In this document: in pieces, positions 59,216 to 64,000 of the stretch
Layout: every line of letters starts with the position of its first letter
How positions within the stretch are numbered: position 1 is the first letter of the stretch
Assembly (NCBI GenBank): GCA_026874595.1
Contig: CM049322.1
Location: forward strand, 40,358,840-40,422,839
Source: Sipunculus nudus
Taxonomy: Eukaryota > Annelida > Sipuncula > Golfingiida > Sipunculidae
Reading direction: 5' to 3'
DNA: 64,000 nucleotides
Notes under the pieces: model-generated
Seen by the model: only the letters and a program-made list of their open reading frames with translations
Database searches by the model: none
Told to the model about the DNA's origin: nothing
Position numbers and translations under genes: made by a program

Positions 59216-61239
59216 AATTCATTATCTTATTTTAACCGTCGGGGTTAAATATCAGTGTATCACTTTCCGCTGTATTAAATCCCATTTCTCACTTTCAATG
59301 TGTTCTTTATCTCTTTCCTAAAAATTTAACTTGCTTATACCATTAACACCTATTTCTATATTCTCTTTATTTATAATAAATGTGTCCCAAACACATGATA
59401 AAAGGTGGTTAATACAAAAAGATGAATAAAAATAAATAAAATAAGGTTGGCCTCTTAAACGGATCCGGTAGTTAAATGTTATATTTGAGGATGAAAAAAA
59501 CATAAAAAATCAAGTGAAAAGGTTGGTTAAAATCTTTATCCTAATTGGATGATTACGTTTAGCGTTAATAGTTGTTTGAATAAATATTCTTTACTTACAA
59601 ATTAAAACAAATGTTAATTAAATAACCTTTAGCAATTTATTTTGTTTACCCATGTGTAACGATTATGGGAACTTTCAAAATGCCAGTGACATATGGGGTG
59701 GAAATATTATATCATATATGGTTTTTTAACTAGTTAATTGAATAATTTTGGGAACCATGTGGCTAGCAGCGGTGGATTAAAACAGATTCGGTCCATCAGG
59801 TAAATTTCTAAACCTATTACAACATGTATGGAGGAGGTGACGAATCTCACATATTAGGACGAAAGTCGCTACATATTGGATGTATCTGACACATCGTGTA
59901 TTGGTCTTTCTTTATGTATAGATGTCTTTAAGATGAGCCCTTTCACCAGTCATATATGGGCCAAATAAAATATGTTATCCCAGAATCAATTTATGTCCTT
60001 GTAGCTTTTGCATACATTGTTTTCCCCGTCCTTCTTTGTTTAATCTTTATTTCGATAAGACTTTCTTGAGTCTTGCCTGTAAAACTGATAAGAGAGTACT
60101 TTCACCTACATTACATACAGAAAATAACTCAAATTATGTTTCATTGTGACAGAAAATCATGCTTTTTCTTAGAACTCAAATCCTGCTGATACCCCTAGAT
60201 CGTAAAATAATAAGGAACAATATTCAAAACACGATAACGCTTTGTTTGCATTGGAACATTAGGAGCAATATAGTTCATGATTGTATATGAAACTTTGTAT
60301 TGTTTGTATTTACTTTTTCTGACAAATTCTAATACTATTCACCTTCATATTACAGGTAAAATCATCCTCAGATTTAGTTGTATATATGCAAATGTATCAA
60401 CAGTTACAGAACGGATTACTAAAGATAAGTAACATTTGATAGAACTGAAAATAAATATGACCTGCATGTAATCTGAGATAATATAACCACAAGAGGTAGT
60501 CTAGTAGATACGGTATACAAAAATAAGATTTGGTAAAGTGTGCTCTGGTGGACAGATCATGAAATCTTTACTCGCAACAAAAAACTCTTTCATGCCGACA
60601 GTATACCAAAAAATGATAATATCAGTTGACTGTATATTAATAAGAAATGTATCCATGAAAGAGGTATCATAAATCTGAATTTGTAAACGAATATATAAAA
60701 CAAGAAGAAAAATTGCATAATAGATGTATTTAAAATGCATATAATCTGACAGAGAAAATTCTGTTCCCTCTGTAGTAATTTAATTTTATCATATTTGCTC
60801 AAAATTAATTTTCGGCACTTTGAAATTTAACGCATCACTGCTCATTTGCTGTAAAGTATGACTGATGATCAGAAATTCTTTTCATACTTTAGGATAGTTT
60901 CAAAATCTAATTCAAAGCCCTAACCCTTTATGACAGATACTGTAACGCGCTACTGCAATCAAAGTTCCCATCTATATCTTAATGTACATGTTTGTAATTG
61001 CTTGACAGACGTTCATCAGTTTCCTGAATGGACACTTAATCCTAAACTCATTATGTTTCTGTTACCTGTTATACAAATATGTTTAGTAAAATTATTTCAT
61101 CCATATTATGTGACAAGGCACAGAAATATGATGGGGCAGGGCCCATTGATTCAAAATCAAGAACAAATCAAAATTAAACTGTTAATATCAAGAGAGGGCG
61201 TGAACGTTTTATATGAGCAATGCCATGATATTCTTGCAC

Positions 61240-61555
61240 ACATGGGAAGATGCCTTATGTCCGCTGGAAGTCTCCTCATGGTATCAGTAAACGTGTAAGG
61301 TAACATACCAGAATAACAAAATGAACAAATCACACCCCACTGGATCCATTTTGGTCCTCCGCGGAAGAGGTAACCCTGCCTTGTCAGCTCCATGACAAAT
61401 GAATGAAGGTTTCGGTATTTCTATGTGCTCTGCTTGGTTATCTCCCAGTACCGCAATGCATTTACGAATCCCGATGAATAGGGAGGCAAGCAATAAAGCC
61501 GGAATTGTAATTCTTACAAGTAATACTGAAACTCCTTGTGACATATACAGCTTGT
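61240..61555 (+). repeat. Array block B, unit 5
   Basis: Carries CTCCATGACAAATGAATGAA, GGTTATCTCCCAGTACCGCA and AATACTGAAACTCCTTGTGA. The minus strand is open for 118 codons (61284-61640) and includes KPSFICHGADKAGL, a frame broken in units 3 and 4. Confidence 0.8.
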
Positions 61556-61966
61556 AGGTATCTACAACTATCACATACATATATATCAGGATACGGTAGA
61601 TACTCTCTATATGGAAAAACAATAATGGAAATTGAACCATAATAGGTGATGAAGCTCAATGCATTGTTATGGATACAATATACACATGTTCGAGATGTTT
61701 CTTGTGGAAAAAGCATAGGGAGGCAAGCATAGGGAGGCAAGCAATAAAGCCGGAATTGTAATTCTTACAAGTAATACTAAAACTCCTTGTGACATATACA
61801 GCTTGTAGGTATCTACAACTATCACATACATTTATATCAGGATACGGTAGATACTCTCTATATGGAAAAACAATAATGGAAATTGAACCATAATAGGTGA
61901 TGAAGCTCAATGCATTGTTATGGATACAATATACACATGTTCGAGATGTTTCTTGTGGAAAAAGCA
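61481..61966 (+). repeat. Very recent 235-bp tandem duplication in array unit 5
   Basis: 61481-61717 and 61732-61966 are nearly identical, with about two differences noticed (CTGAAACT/CTAAAACT and CATACATA/CATACATT). The junction 61718-61731 carries an extra GGGAGGCAAGCAT, suggesting slippage or unequal exchange at that short repeat. Confidence 0.95.
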
Positions 61967-63194
61967 AGTCACACGTCAACATATGAGCATTTCTTACAGC
62001 CTTCCCCAATAATTTTCATTTATTTGCAACGGTTTCAATGGTTCGATTTCCAAAGTAAACACATTCTCCTTGGAGCCAAGTCTCCATCTTGGTTTGGGAT
62101 AGTGCTATATATGTCCTGCACATCATGAATTGTGAACAGGTGTGCATGTGGCGGAGCTGATATCATAACCACCAATTTAACCCATCGTTACAACATTAAA
62201 CTCAACACAGGCATAAAACTGTTCAACCGTCCGATATCCACGGGAAACGAGGTTTACATGCCTTTATATAAAAGTTCGCGAGCAACATTATTGGTCATAT
62301 TGTCTTGTATTTAATTTATGACGAAGCATGTTCTGGGACTCGCTGAAGCAATTCCTCTGCTAAACTGAGCTTGATACATAAGTTCCTATCAAATGTATTC
62401 ATTTAATTTTAGGTTTTTAAAATTTAGCGTATGAATAAATAATACATAGCCAACCTAAATTGCAACATTTACTGATTCTGCAGATTTTATTTTTCATTTT
62501 AGGCCAGTGGGATAACCCTTGATGTACTGATAAGGTCATAACCTAGACATATGTTGAGTATGTGGGTTGATCTATGTGTTCATTAAATCCTTTTATTTGG
62601 AATTTGCTATTTAATCTATTGAAAAGACAAGACTAGCACATTGGTACCCGTTAATCATAAGGTATAGAATCCAAATATGCCAATGTATATGCTATCGTAA
62701 ATTAGAACGGAGTTGTGAATAGTCATTTATATTCGAAATGCAATGACTTAATGTTTGCTTTTGATTTTACGTATGTTAAGAGTAAAACTATTTAACATTA
62801 AACCAAGAATTTTGTCATAATTCATTCAAAAGACTAAATACTGGCCACATAAGATCTTTTTGGGTATGTTTGGAGTTATATATTTACTGAGTGAATCCTA
62901 GCCAAAAAATCAAAACATCGTTGGCCTCTTTAAGGACTTTCAGTAATTCCCCGTTGGAATTGTGTCTCTGATTTAAATAACATATGCTTAAGAAATGGTG
63001 TTTTGGCAGCAGTGGTGTTAAAACCAGAAGTTTACTTCAACTTACACCTACGCCCAGATGTTCACCCTTATGGCGATCGTAAAAGCAACGACCAGAACCT
63101 GCAATAACGTGTATGAATCTTGCAAAGCTGGTTTATTTTGAAACTGCAAGATGACAGGTGTCCTGCCCCTTTCTTTTACTGTCTACTGTGTACA

Positions 63195-63196
<2 letters not shown>

Positions 63197-63229
<33 letters not shown>
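63197..63229. repeat. (TA)n microsatellite, array unit 5
   Basis: About 16 TA units. It lies in the tail part of the unit and is not equivalent to the microsatellite of units 2-4. Confidence 0.95.
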
Positions 63230-63233
<4 letters not shown>

Positions 63234-64000
63234 GTCGTGTATGCTCCAACCCTACTTGCCTCTATCTTTATCTGGATGTTTATTTAACCAGTAGAGCGTT
63301 TTAATATTTTGGTTTAAAAAATTTGCTTTGGTAGTCACAATACGTGTCGTTAAAAGTACTTTTCATTGCCTAATTTCTATACCTAAGCTTTTTATGCGAT
63401 TTAAACACAGACAATATATCAGATGAAACTGAAAACCAGCTGAAAAAGAGAGAACATATATAATAACACGGTTAACATGAACATGGTTAACACACATGAA
63501 CATGATTATATTTGAACTATGTGTTACTTCAATCGCATGTGTGCATGAAGTCTACCTTGTGTATAGCCCACATCTATATAACATTCCGACTGAAGTTTAT
63601 ATGATATTTTAGGCACGTCCCTAACGCATACAAGTAGACCTTTTATGAATAACCTACTACCAAAACTTAAGAGAATTATTCAAAAATTGCAAAACCAATT
63701 ATAGCATTTTATAAATGTTGATCTTTACATTGATTGAATAATATAATAGTAAGATGATTCATAACATCTATAATAATTGGCTCGCAAAATAAATGAAATT
63801 AATTAACTTAATCAGTTACTCTTTTATGCAATTACGTTAACAGCCAAAAAGACAAATTAAATATAATCATTTCATATTTTACGTGTTGGTGTTTAATTGA
63901 TAGACAGGGTATTATAAAGCCTGATTACGGATAAAAAAAAATAACTGATGAAAACAAACATCTGTAGGTGATAAATCACGCTGCAGTTCCGGGGTAAGCT

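Larger units (their letters stand above)
40351..64000 (+). repeat. Tandem array of at least five diverged segmental repeat units
   Basis: Conserved blocks recur in the same order and strand. ACGCTTTGGT occurs at 40351, 45381 and 49122. Block A starts at about 40905, 46178, 49788 and 55570. Block C, near TTGCTCAATCGACAG, lies at about 50620 and 56375, with a diverged form at 60785. Block B, near ATGACAAATGAATGAAGG, lies at about 42440, 47655, 51296, 57015 and 61390. The 58130-59215 segment matches 62690-64000. Spacing is about 5.2, 3.6, 5.7 and 4.4 kb. Units 1 and 2 resemble each other most in their tails, as do 3 and 4 in and after block A. The array runs off the right edge. Confidence 0.85.

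Noticed and set aside
60930-61298. 122-codon plus-strand frame in array unit 5
   Set aside because: The homologous DNA in units 3 and 4 is broken by stops and indels in all frames, so the open frame is not conserved.
1-64000. CRISPR arrays, bacterial defence loci or prophage genes
   Set aside because: Composition, SINEs, LINE relic and microsatellites show this is animal nuclear DNA; no regularly spaced repeat-spacer structure or dense coding is present.

Overview
The window is AT-rich, non-coding animal DNA. I find no complete protein-coding gene, no rRNA or snRNA gene and no bacterial-type operon. Six or more copies of one tRNA-derived SINE, at least two other SINE-like families, long (TA)n microsatellites, polypurine tracts, decayed LINE and DNA-transposon pieces and recurrent TGACCT/AGGTCA-rich repeats point to a marine invertebrate, most likely a mollusc or another lophotrochozoan. 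That taxonomic call is inference; no species is identifiable. Nearly all open frames here are short and lack support. The few protein-like stretches belong to dead transposable elements.

Layout. 1-1.46 kb: unannotated. 1.470-3.500 kb: a sharply bounded element with a 6-bp target duplication, arms made of tandem 18-bp perfect palindromes, and a LINE reverse-transcriptase relic inside that lacks its catalytic core. 3.8-6.8 kb: SINE pieces and a 191-bp tandem duplication carrying a CACGTG E-box in each copy. 7-15 kb: mostly unique DNA with a SINE, a hAT-like end, a 33-bp hairpin palindrome, an 81-bp triple repeat and a 316-bp tandem duplication. 15.5-17.3 kb: a pogo-like MITE inside a TA microsatellite, then a 0.7-kb degenerate 16-bp minisatellite. 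17.3-31.2 kb: mostly unique DNA in which several segments (20.4-20.7, 25.5-25.9, 28.0 and 29.0-29.4 kb) have a cis-regulatory look, with SOX, TCF, TAATCC, RFX X-box, PBX/HOX, MEIS and NRF1-type sequences. 23.7-35.4 kb also holds three copies of an unclassified repeat of about 260 bp, two of them as an inverted pair. 37.9-38.3 kb: the best-preserved SINE copy.

From about 40.3 kb to the right edge the window is a tandem array of at least five diverged segmental repeat units of about 3.6-5.8 kb, recognised by conserved blocks in the same order. Individual units were later interrupted by a SINE, a DDE-transposase relic, a long inverted repeat and microsatellites. I could not identify an ancestral gene for the unit. 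Two blocks keep fragments of reading frame, but frameshifts and stops in most copies make present-day coding unlikely.

The strongest candidates for something undescribed are the palindrome-armed element at 1.47-3.50 kb and the tandem array at 40.3-64 kb.
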